Assembly: GCA_036583965.1 (NCBI GenBank)
Contig: JAZBQD010000021.1
Location: forward strand, 20,113,120-20,177,119
Direction: 5' to 3'
DNA from: Prunella strophiata
Lineage: Eukaryota; Chordata; Aves; Passeriformes; Prunellidae
DNA length: 64,000 bases
Positions 27,661 to 37,899 of this stretch are shown piece by piece; position 1 is the stretch's first letter, and the number at the start of each line of letters is the position of its first letter. A program made the position numbers and the translations under genes. The notes under the pieces were generated by a model. The model saw only the letters and a list, made by a program, of their open reading frames with translations. It was not told the DNA's origin and made no database searches.

Positions 27661-30600
27661 AAAACCATCCCAGAGTGGGCACATCCATCCCAGAGTGGGC
27701 ACATCCAGCCCAGAGTGGGCACATCCAGCCCAGAGTGGGCACATCCATCCCAGAGTGGGCACATCCAGCCCAGAGTGGGCACATCCATCCCAGAGAGTGC
27801 ACATCCATCCCAGAGAGTGCACATCCATCCCAGACCATGTACATCCATCCCAGAGAGTGCACATCCATCCCAGAGAGTGCACATCCATCCCAGACCATGT
27901 ACATCCATCCCAGAGAGTGCACATCCATCCCAGACCATGTACATCCATCCCAGACCGTGCACATCCTTCCCAGACCATGTACATCCATCCCAGAGTGTGT
28001 ACATCCAGCCCAGAGAGTGCACATCCATCCCAGAGAGTGCACATCCATCCCAGAGTGGGCACATCCAGCCCAGAGTGGGCACATCCATCCCAGACCATGT
28101 ACATCCATCCCAGAGTGTGCACATCCAGCCCAGAGTGGGCACATCCAGCCCAGAGTGGGCACATCCATCCCAGACCATGTACATCCATCCCAGAGAGTGC
28201 ACATCCATCCCAGACCATGCACATCCATCCCAGAGAGTGCACATCCATCCCAGAGTGGGCACATCCAGCCCAGAGTGGGCACATCCATCCCAGAGTGGGC
28301 ACATCCATCCCAGAGTGTGTACATCCAGCCCAGAGTGGGCACATCCAGCCCAGAGAGTGCACATCCATCCCAGAGAGTGCACATCCATCCCAGAGTGGGC
28401 ACATCCATCCCAGAGTGGGCACATCCATCCCAGAGTGGGCACATCCAGCCCAGAGTGGGCACATCCATCCCAGAGTGGGCACATCCAGCCCAGAGTGGGC
28501 ACATCCAGCCCAGAGTGGGCACATCCATCCCAGAGTGGGCACATCCAGCCCAGAGTGGGCACATCCATCCCAGAGTGGGCACATCCATCCCAGAGAGTGC
28601 ACATCCATCCCAGAGTGGGCACATCCATCCCAGACCATGTACATCCATCCCAGAGAGTGCACATCCATCCCAGACCATGTACATCCATCCCAGAGAGTGC
28701 ACATCCATCCCAGACCATGTACATCCATCCCAGAGAGTGCACATCCATCCCAGACCATGTACATCCATCCCAGAGAGTGCACATCCATCCCAGACCATGT
28801 ACATCCATCCCAGAGAGTGCACATCCATCCCAGAGAGTGCACATCCATCCCAGAGAGTGCACATCCATCCCAGAGAGTGCACATCCATCCCAGAGCGTGC
28901 ACATCCATCCCAGAGTGTGCACATCCATCCCAGAGTGGGCACATCCAGCCCAGAGTGGGCACATCCAGCCCAGAGTGGGCACATCCAGCCCAGAGTGGGC
29001 ACATCCAGCCCAGAGTGGGCACATCCATCCCAGAGTGGGCACATCCATCCCAGACCATGTACATCCATCCCAGAGAGTGCACATCCATCCCAGAGAGTGC
29101 ACATCCATCCCAGACCATGTACATCCATCCCAGAGAGTGCACATCCATCCCAGACCATGTACATCCATCCCAGAGTGGGCACATCCAGCCCAGACTCTGC
29201 ACATCCATCCCAGAGAGTGCACATCCATCCCAGAGAGTGCACATCCATCCCAGACCGTGCACATCCTTCCCAGACCATGTACATCCATCCCAGAGTGTGT
29301 ACATCCAGCCCAGAGTGGGCACATCCATCCCAGAGAGTGCACATCCATCCCAGAGAGTGCACATCCATCCCAGAGAGTGCACATCCATCCCAGAGTGGGC
29401 ACATCCAGCCCAGAGTGGGCACATCCAGCCCAGAGTGGGCACATCCATCCCAGAGTGGGCACATCCAGCCCAGAGTGGGCACATCCAGCCCAGAGTGGGC
29501 ACATCCAGCCCAGAGTGGGCACATCCAGCCCAGAGTGGGCACATCCAGCCCAGAGTGGGCACATCCAGCCCAGAGTGGGCACATCCAGCCCAGAGTGGGC
29601 ACATCCATCCCAGAGTGGGCACATCCAGCCCAGAGTGGGCACATCCAGCCCAGAGTGGGCACATCCAGCCCAGAGTGGGCACATCCAGCCCAGAGTGGGC
29701 ACATCCAGCCCAGAGTGGGCACATCCAGCCCAGAGTGGGCACATCCATCCCAGAGAGTGCACATCCATCCCAGACCATGCACATCCATCCCAGAGAGTGC
29801 ACATCCATCCCAGAGTGGGCACATCCAGCCCAGAGTGGGCACATCCAGCCCAGAGTGGGCACATCCATCCCAGAGTGGGCACATCCAGCCCAGAGTGGGC
29901 ACATCCAGCCCAGAGTGGGCACATCCAGCCCAGAGTGGGCACATCCAGCCCAGAGTGGGCACATCCAGCCCAGAGTGGGCACATCCAGCCCAGAGTGGGC
30001 ACATCCAGCCCAGAGAGTGCACATCCATCCCAGAGTGGGCACATCCAGCCCAGAGTGGGCACATCCAGCCCAGAGTGGGCACATCCAGCCCAGAGTGGGC
30101 ACATCCAGCCCAGAGTGGGCACATCCAGCCCACTCTCTGCACATCCATCCTAGAGAGTGCACATCCATTCCAGACCGTGCACATCCTTCCCAGACCATGC
30201 ACATCCATCCCAGAGTGTGTACATCCAGCCCAGAGTGTGCACATCCATCCCAGAGTGGGCACATCCAGCCCAGAGTGGGCACATCCAGCCCAGAGTGGGC
30301 ACATCCAGCCCAGAGTGGGCACATCCATCCCAGAGTGTGCACATCCAGCCCAGAGTGGGCACATCCATCCCAGAGAGTGCACATCCATCCCAGACCATGT
30401 ACATCCATCCCAGAGAGTGCACATCCATCCCAGAGTGGGCACATCCAGCCCAGAGAGTGCACATCCATCCCAGACCATGTACATCCATCCCAGAGAGTGC
30501 ACATCCATCCCAGAGAGTGCACATCCATCCCACCCTCTGCACATTCATCCCAGAGAGTGCACATCCATCCCAGAGTGGGCACATCCATCCCAGAGTGGGC

Positions 30601-31130
30601 ACATCCATCCCAGAGTGTGCACATCCATCCCACCCTCTGCACATTCATCCCAGAGAGTGCACATCCATCCCAGAGTGGGCACATCCATCCCAGACCATGT
30701 ACATCCATCCCAGAGTGGGCACATCCAGCCCAGAGTGGGCACATCCAGCCCAGACCATGTACATCCATCCAAGAGTGTGCACATCCAGCCCAGAGAGTGC
30801 ACATCCTTCCCAGACCATGTACATCCATCCCAGAGTGGGCACATCCATCCCAGAGAGTGCACATCCATTCCAGAGAGTGCACACCCATCCCAGACCATGT
30901 ACATCCATCCCAGAGAGTGCACATCCATCCCAGAGTGGGCACATCCATCCCAGACCATGTACATCCATCCCAGAGAGTGCACACCCATCCCAGACCATGT
31001 ACATCCAGCCCAGAGTGGGCACATCCAGCCCAGACCATGTACATCCATCCCAGAGTGGGCACATCCATCCCAGACCATGTACATCCATCCCAGAGAGTGC
31101 ACATCCATTCCAGAGAGTGCACATCATCCC
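27661..31130. repeat. 20-bp minisatellite with higher-order structure, about 173 copies
   Basis: The consensus unit is ACATCCATCCCAGAGTGGGC. Variant units recur: ATCC or AGCC in the first half, and CAGAGTGGGC, CAGAGAGTGC, CAGACCATGT, CAGAGTGTGC or CAGACCGTGC in the second. Phase is kept throughout, with one 19-base unit near 31121. The stop-free unit leaves open frames of up to about 1440 codons on the plus strand and 1260 on the minus. The array fills the space where the last CBFA2T3 coding exon is expected. Confidence 0.97.
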
Positions 31131-31340
31131 AGACTGCATCCACACCCAGGACCATGCACCCCCATCATTGCCCACACCCTACATCCCCATCCTGGTGCAG
31201 GAATTCCTCTCTCCTCCCACCCCACGGTGCACCACACGCTCCCATTCCCACCCTCGCACGCAGATGCTGCGACCTCGATGGCAAGAGGAGCAGGTCCCAC
31301 ACAGCAGCACTGCCACCAAGCCGTGCCCCAGGGTCCCCAC

Positions 31341-31531
31341 CTCGCTGGAGTCCTCCTGCTGGTTGATGACAGTGAGGGCATCCTCGGAGGCCTGGCGCTT
31401 GGCCTCGGCCAGGGCCCGCTCCATCTTGGCGCGCTCCGTGGTGATCAGCTCGTGGGCTTTCCGCTCGGCGTCCGACACGGCCTTCTGCAGCTCCGACATG
31501 GCCTGCCGCTTCACCTCGTTCACGGCTTCTT
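31341..31531 (-). CDS. CBFA2T3: CBFA2T3 exon 11 (NHR3), last coding exon found
   Basis: [20 protein letters not shown], then [20 protein letters not shown] to INQQEDSSE. 191 bp; donor GTGGGG, an unusual +3/+4. The next family exon starts with Ser-Cys-Trp-Asn-Cys in the same phase but is absent here. Confidence 0.95.
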
Positions 31532-34500
31532 CTGGAAGGCAGCAGCCGGGCGTGGCCGCGGTGTGCCACCGCCCCAGCATCCCCCCTGCCCCCAAAACCA
31601 CCCCAAACTCCTCTTGCGCCGCGGGCATCCCAATGAGGGGAGCATGGGGCAGAGCCCTGCCGGGGGCTGTGCCCACCCCGCACTCACCAGCCTTCCTCCA
31701 GATCTCCTCGGGCATGTACCCGGAGAGCGGCCGCGGCGCGAAGTCCCGGTGAGCGTCTGCCAAGGAGAGGGGGGACGCCCTTAGGAGATGCCATCCCCTT
31801 GGAGATGCCACCCCCGCCGGCAGCGCCAGACCCCCGGGAGAAGGGCGCGGGCACCCGGAGCGGGCGCGGCCCCGCACGCAGCCCGCGGCCCCGGGGGTCA
31901 GTACCTAACTGGGGAGCCTCGGCGGCGGCGGAGGAGGAGTTGTGGGGGCGGGCGGAGGGCGGGCTGCCTTTCTTCATGTCCTCGGCGTCGCTGTAGCGCC
32001 GGATCCAGTGGTTGAGCTCCTCGCGATCGGCCTCCTGGCACCGCCGCAGCACCGTCAGCGACCGCCGCGTCTTCTCCACCATGTCCATGATGCAGTTCAG
32101 CAGCTGCGGGGGCAACAGCAGGCATGGGGAGGGTAGCCAGGGGGCTGCGGTGCCCGGCGCTGGGCAGGGGGATTTGGGCTATGCCAGGCTGTGCCAGCTC
32201 GGGGGTGCTGTGCTGGCTGTGGGAGCAGAGGATGCTCGGCAGGAAAGCCCCGTGCGGGATGCAGGGCAGAGTGGAAGGACACACACGGACGGGGCAGGGA
32301 CACCACGTACGTTGTTGAGGTGTTTCCACTCCTCCGCCCACTCCCGGTCCGTGAGCCGGTGGTCGATCACCTCCTCCTGCCGCGCCCCGTGCACGGCTGC
32401 AGGGCAAGAGCAGAGCAGGGTCAACCCCCTGCAGGACCCCTCTCCCTTCGGGGGTCCCAGCCCCGTTCCCCCCCGTGCACGGGGACAGCAGGGGACAGCA
32501 GGGCTCACCGGCGGGCCGCTGGCGCTCGCGGAGCTCCCGCGGGTCGGGGTGCCGGTAGGTGTCCCGGTAGTGGTGTGCCATGGCCATGTCCTCCAGGCGG
32601 TAGTGCTGGGGCAGGGGGGGGCCGGCGGGGGGGTGCCCCAGCCCGTTCGGGGGGTGGCTCAGCCCGTTGCTGGGGCTGTAGCGCTGCGCTGGGCTCATGG
32701 TGCACGGCCGCTTGCTGAGGTGCTCGGGGTGCAGGGGGTCTCGGTCCAAACCGTTCTCTTTGGTCCTGGGCAGAGGAGAGGAGCTCGGTCCCCACTGGGC
32801 CCCCCAGAACCACCTCCCATTTCAGGGCTGTGTCCCTGGAAGCTCCCACACGCCCCTCCCCGGCTGGCACCTGTCTGGCGTCCTCCTCTTGCCGCTCTCG
32901 CCCACCTCCAGGAGCAGCTCGGAGGAGTCGATGGGAGAGGAGGCGTTGGCGTCCAGCAGCAGCTGCTCGTGCTGGGCCAGGTACTGGGCCGGGGTCTGCT
33001 TGGCCATGCGGGCACAGTGCAGCAGCTCCCGCTGCAGCAGCGGCAGGTTGGCCTGCAGGGGGGGTGACAGTCCAGTCCACGGCCCCACAGCCCCCCCGGA
33101 GCAGCCTGGCTGTGCCCCCAGCTCGCCACGGGCAGGGGGTGCCTTCTCTTTGGGGTCCTGCTCCCTTTCCCCAGGGGACAGCCCAGGGGCCAGGTGGGCT
33201 TTTGGGCGATGTGTGTGGCACCCCACAGGGTTCAGACACAGCTTCAACAGAGCTCTCCTGCATCCACAAGGGCTGCAGAGCATCATCCCTGGGCCAGGTG
33301 AGCCACCTCAGCCACCCTGTCCCTACTGCTCCCTGGGGACTGCACCTGTGGGACCCCCAGCCCCTGTGGCACCCACAGCTGTAAGGATCAGCTGTGAACT
33401 CCCCTCCCACCCACCCACCGTGCTACAGCCCCAGGAGCAGCAGGAATTAAGCAGCAGAGCCCCCTTTTGCCCGGCACTCTGGCTGCCAGCCCTGGATTTT
33501 GCCTCAGGCAGCTGAGCCGCAGCCAAATCCCATCTGTGGGACACAGTTAGTGCCCGAGCTGCAGTTGCGGTGAGCAGGGCCAGACCCTCCCTCCCCTTGC
33601 CTTCCCTGGCCGGGGGGGAGCAATCCCACAAAAACAGCAAGTCCCCAGTCTGGGAAGCACGCCGAGCCCGGCTGGTTGCAGTTAGGATAATGAGGAACAT
33701 CTGGGCCGGGTGGTGGGAACAGCTGGGAGCGGGGTGCCAGGGCGGCCGGCGCGGCCGCTGCGCTCTTGGCACGGGGACAGCGGGCATGGATCCCAGCCTG
33801 CCTGGAGCCACAGGGCCACCAGTGCCTGCTGGGGCCTGCCAGTTCACCTTTCCCTGCTCCCACGGAGCCCAAAAACCCTGCAAACTGGGCAGGAGGGGAG
33901 GGGGCTCTGCTGTCCAGCTCTGGCTCAGCCTGGAGCAAACCACTCCAGCAGATTCCTGTGATGAGCATGGACCTCCACTCATGGACCCCTGCTCTGGGGG
34001 GGATGGCATGCAGAGGTAGAAAAGGGGCCATTTTTGCACTTTTTAATTATTCCTTTGCTAACAATGGACAGGGGACACCGGGCTCAAACATCTGCTGGCA
34101 GTGCCAGTGCTGCCAGGGGTGCCAGCACCGGGCAAATCCCTCTGGAGAGGGGTGACACTGCAGAGCCAGTGTGAAATTAAAAGGCAAATAAAAAAAAGGG
34201 GGAATTTGTAACGAATTGCAAATGGCAACCAGCTGGGCTGACCCCTCATGGTATTGCAACCAGCCCTGGCCCTGTGTGACTCCACATGTGTGGGGGCACA
34301 CGGGCAGACCCACGGGCAGCTGCCAGCCCCAAAGCCACCCCCAAATCCCCTGTGCTGAAATGCTGCCATGAATCCCACCCTGCCCAGGCTGGAGACCCAC
34401 CTTGAGGAAGGGGATGACGAAGGGTCGCAGCGGGAAGTTGGTGGCCTCTTGGAGCTTGGCATGAAACTCCTCAATGGTGAGGGTGGAGTTCTGTGGGGAC

Positions 34501-37500
34501 AGCCTGGGCTCAGCACCCCTGGCACAGCCCCCCGCACCCCTGGGGACACTTGGCTGTTCCTCCCCCATTGCTGCTCCTCTGTCAGGCTCACAGGGAAACC
34601 ACACTCAAGGGAAAACCATGCTCAGGGCTTCACTGGTGATACCAGCAGCCAGGACCAACCCTGCACTGGCTGTGCAGATCCCAGGAGATGCTGGGAAAAC
34701 ACCCCCCCTTTCCTCCAGGACTTAGCTCAATCTAGGCCCCTCTTTCCCTTTTAGCAGCATCTCCATCCCCAAAACAAAACACAGGGCTCCTCAGAGGCGG
34801 GGTCCCCATGGCTGAGCCCAGCACGTACCACGAGCCCCAGGACGAGCGTGCGCACCCGCTCCCCGAATCTCGGGGGAGATGTCGTTCCCAAACTGCTGCA
34901 GGGTGGTGAGGAAGCGCTTGAGCTTGGAGAGCTGGCGGGCACCACAGGCTGGGGGGAGCTGGTGGGTGGACAGGGAGGCGCTGGAGGAGGTGGCTGGCCC
35001 GTTGCTGAACCCGTTGGGGGTGGACGGAGCCCCATTGATGGCGGTTGGCGAGTGGCTGCTCCCGTTCATCACTGGGGAGACAGGGAATGGGAGGTCAGAG
35101 AGGGTGGCTGTGCCCTGGCACCGTGGGGACAAGGCTGGGGTGGTAGGACCAGAGCATAATGTGGGGCTGGCAGCCCCTGGAAGGCTTCAGGATGCTGGTG
35201 AATCCCTGGGGCTGCATCCTGGTGCTGTGGGGAAGGAGGGGATGCAGAGCATCCCCCAGTGTGGCGAGGGCCTGATCCAGCTCCTCCACAGCCAAAGGAA
35301 GGGGCTCCATCCTGCCCCTCAGGGAGCTGCTCAGCACTCCCAGAGAGAGCCCATGAGCCATTCCCATGGAGCCCAGCCTGGCTTGCAGAACACTGCCACC
35401 TCTGTCCCCACTGCCCGGTCAGGAAGGACAGGAGCTGCCTGAACACTGCACACCAGCAGACCCAGGGGGGATATTTTGGGGTACCAACCATCAGAGTGGC
35501 AGACCCCTCTGTCCTGCACCAGCTCCACAGGGACCTTTTCCTGGCCAGCACATGTGACAACATGCATCACCCAGGTCCTAGCCAGCATGGGTGACAACAT
35601 GCATCACCCATGTCCCAGCCAGCATGGGTGACAACACTTGTGTTGCAGCAAGCACGGGTGACAAGACGTGTCACCCATGTCCTGGCCAGCATAGGTGACA
35701 AGATGTGTCACCCATGTCCTGATGGTGCAGGTGAAAACACTCGTGTCCCAGCAAGCATGGGTGACATGTCACCCATGTCCCAATGGCACTGGTGACAACA
35801 CACATCCCTCGTGTCCCAGCCAGTGTGGGTGACGTGTCACCCACGTCCCGACGGCGCATCGCCCGTGTCCCCGGCACGCACGCGCCTGTCCCGCTGGGCT
35901 CTCACTGACCTGGGGCTGCCCTGCCAGCCCTGCCTGCTCCGGGGGTCCCTCTCGCTCTCTGCCCGCTGAAGAGCCGCCAGAAATAACCCGGCGGGCACAA
36001 GTGCTTTATTCCCGCGACAGGTGCGCTCCTAAGCTGGGCACCACACGTGTCCCGGGCCGGGCTGGGGCCGGGGCAGGGCCGGGGCAGGGCCAGGGGCTGG
36101 CCACGGGGGGCGCCCCGGGGCTGCGGCTGCGCTCGGGTCTCTCATGAGAGCGGGTGTTTCATTTTACTTACAAAGACAGACCATCGACCATTTCAAGCAA
36201 CCATGAAAACGGCCGCGAGGCAGAAACGTCGGAGGGCCAGCGTCTCGATCTGCAAGCAAAATAAAACACGCTATGATGAGAGAGCAGAGGGGACAGCTCT
36301 CAGCCCGGGGCCCTGCACGGGGTGCTCCTCACCACGGGCATGTGTGCCATGGGCAAAGCCACCAGACCCACCAGGGAGCTGGGTCCCTGCAACCCACTGC
36401 AGCCACAGGGGATGGATGCTCGGCTGCCTGATAAAGTCCTGACAGTTTAGGGACCAAATGAGGTCCCCCAAGGCCAAGAACAACCGAAATGCCATGGTGT
36501 CCATGCCAAACTGCTCCATGCCCCCAGCCTTGTGTCTCAAATCCTGCTCCATCCTGAGCTGGGATGGAGAGGCCACCTGCACCCTTGGCCCTGCATCCCA
36601 AATTCTGCTCCATGCTGAGCCGTGGCAGAGAGGCTGCCTGCACCCCCAGCCCCACGTCCCAAACCCCTCTGTGTGCTGAGCAGTGGTGCAGAGGCTGCCT
36701 GCACCCCCAGCCCCACATCCCAAACCCCTCTGTGTGCTGAGCAGTGGTGCAGAGGCTGCCTGCACCCCCAGCCCCACGTCCCAAACCCCTCTGTGTGCTG
36801 AGCAGTGGTGCAGAGGCTGCCTGCACCCCTGGTCCTTCATCCCAGACCCAGCCACACCTGGGCTGCCACATCAGCACAGGACTGGGATTGACACCCAAAC
36901 CCCCTCCAAGCACAGCCCAGCACAAGCTGATTTCTAGAGAGTTTGTCCAGAAGCTCTGCTGGGGGGCTGCAGGTGTCAGGGGGATGGATCTTGGGGGTTG
37001 TTTTGGGGTGTTTTCTTCCCCACTGGGGTTTTTCTGAGCAAAAAGCAGCTACGAGCGAAACCCTTGTGCATGAGTGTGCCCAGGAAAAGTCTCAGCAGAA
37101 CTGGAGCAGCCACTGGCAGTGGCCACTGCCACTCCTGCCAGGGCTGTCCCCTGCCTGGCTGGATCCTGCTCTGCATGTGCCTTGTCCATCCATGTGCCAG
37201 GACAGTGACACCAGCACAGTGACAGATCCCTGGTGCAAACCCTGCTGGTGTGCAGTGAGCCCAGGTGCCTCTGGTGCCACCATCGTGGTGGGTGGCTGTC
37301 CCCATCCAACTACAGAGACTGAAACTCCCACCTGGAGTCCCCTGATGCCACCACACCATAGCCTGGGCAGGACAAGGAGGTCCCAGCCACCGTGACTGGC
37401 CATGACACTGCCCTGCCACCACTGGGTGCCACAGCAGAGGGACAGATGTGTCCCCACATGCATGGCACCCTCCCCGGGGCCATCTCCGATCCACAGGAAC

Positions 37501-37899
37501 TCCCCCAACCCCCACCACGCAGTTGGTGACCGGCTGGCAGGCTGTCCCAGTCCCCAGGGACCTCACAGGACACTGCCAGCCATGGGCAGTGCCACTGCAG
37601 GAACATGCTCCAGCCATGGCTTGCCAACGTGCACCCAAGGAGAGCCACCAACCCGAGGACAGGCGACGTCACCGCCAGCGCCGCGCTGGGCTCCGAGCGC
37701 GCGTGCTGGGGGCACGGCTGGCAGCCCGGGCTGGCAGCCCTGCCCCAGCAGTACTCACTGGTGCCAGGGGTGAAGGAGGGGTGGCGCGGGGCTCCCTGCG
37801 CGGCGGGCGGCGGGGGCATGGCGGGCGGCGTGGAGCGGGCCTGCGTCTTCACGTCGGCCGGCGAGTCGGGCATGGCGGCGGCCGCGGTCTCCGCGTTAT
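31341..37899 (-). CDS. CBFA2T3: CBFA2T3 (MTG16/ETO2), corepressor; exons 2-11, MYND exon missing
   Basis: ETO-family transcriptional corepressor that oligomerises and recruits NCoR/SMRT and histone deacetylases in haematopoietic cells. Ten coding exons join in phase (37759-37899, 36172-36249, 34829-35071, 34401-34490, 32871-33052, 32509-32765, 32311-32396, 31905-32103, 31688-31756, 31341-31531). The ATG at 37871-37873 ([20 protein letters not shown]) in a GCCGCCGCC context is the first in frame; 503 codons follow to DSSE. Domains: NHR1/TAFH about residues 90-215, NHR2 hydrophobic heptad region about 325-395, NHR3 about 435-475. The NHR4 MYND zinc finger (family motif SCWNCGRKASETCSGC) should follow directly but is not found. 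Exon 4 has one extra base. Neither break should be taken as real without checking. Confidence 0.93.
31688..31756 (-). CDS. CBFA2T3: CBFA2T3 exon 10 (start of NHR3)
   Basis: [20 protein letters not shown], then RKA. 69 bp; donor GTGAGT. Confidence 0.95.
31905..32103 (-). CDS. CBFA2T3: CBFA2T3 exon 9 (NHR2)
   Basis: [20 protein letters not shown], then [20 protein letters not shown] and a Ser/Ala/Pro-rich linker. 199 bp; donor GTACTG. Confidence 0.96.
32311..32396 (-). CDS. CBFA2T3: CBFA2T3 exon 8 (start of NHR2)
   Basis: [20 protein letters not shown], then EEWKHLNN: the start of the oligomerisation helix. 86 bp; donor GTACGT. Confidence 0.96.
32509..32765 (-). CDS. CBFA2T3: CBFA2T3 exon 7 (proline-rich linker)
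   Basis: [20 protein letters not shown], a Pro/Gly-rich stretch, then [20 protein letters not shown] to RQRPA. 257 bp; donor GTGAGC. Confidence 0.95.
32871..33052 (-). CDS. CBFA2T3: CBFA2T3 exon 6 (end of TAFH)
   Basis: [20 protein letters not shown], then [20 protein letters not shown] to KRRTPD. 182 bp; donor GTGCCA is non-consensus but the phase fits. Confidence 0.95.
33053..34400 (-). other. CBFA2T3: CBFA2T3 intron 5
   Basis: GC-rich non-coding sequence. No exon, transposon or array is recognisable. Confidence 0.6.
34401..34490 (-). CDS. CBFA2T3: CBFA2T3 exon 5 (TAFH)
   Basis: [20 protein letters not shown], then [10 protein letters not shown]: the central TAFH helices. Exactly 30 codons; donor GTGGGT. 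Confidence 0.96.
34829..35071 (-). CDS. CBFA2T3: CBFA2T3 exon 4, start of NHR1/TAFH, +1 frameshift
   Basis: [20 protein letters not shown] to [20 protein letters not shown] and DISPEI in one frame; [12 protein letters not shown] follows in the next. The exon is 243 bp where phase requires 242. The extra base is best placed at the AA of 34866-34867 (GAGATTCGGGGAG instead of GAGATCGGGGAG). Donor GTACGT. Confidence 0.93.
35563..35870. repeat. Tandem repeat of GGTGACA / TGTCACC palindromes
   Basis: About seven to eight degenerate 42-ish-bp units in CBFA2T3 intron 3. Several contain inverted repeats: GGGTGACA-AGACG-TGTCACCC at 35656-35676, a similar one near 35695, and a perfect 16-bp palindrome GGGTGACATGTCACCC near 35758. 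Confidence 0.85.
36172..36249 (-). CDS. CBFA2T3: CBFA2T3 exon 3 (cassette, 78 bp)
   Basis: Encodes [20 protein letters not shown], then WSMVCLL; compare human [15 protein letters not shown]. Acceptor TTTTGCTTGCAG, donor GTAAGT. 78 bp is a multiple of three and exon 2 also joins exon 4 in frame, so it can be skipped without a frameshift. Confidence 0.93.
36600..36835. repeat. 61-bp tandem repeat in CBFA2T3 intron 2
   Basis: Three near-identical copies plus diverged ones upstream, with the core GTGTGCTGAGCAGTGGTGCA followed by GAGGCTGCCTGCACCCC. Confidence 0.9.
37759..37899 (-). CDS. CBFA2T3: CBFA2T3 exon 2 (start codon)
   Basis: Reads DNAETAAAA, then [20 protein letters not shown] to [12 protein letters not shown] at 37871-37873. 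Acceptor CCCGCAG, donor GTGAGT. 141 bp. Confidence 0.94.

Noticed and set aside
27364..31784. Open frames of 850-1440 codons on both strands, e.g. Trp/Cys/His-rich minus-strand repeats
   Set aside because: They arise from a 20-bp stop-free repeat unit read in all frames; there is no unique domain, and the true CBFA2T3 exons overlap them in another frame.
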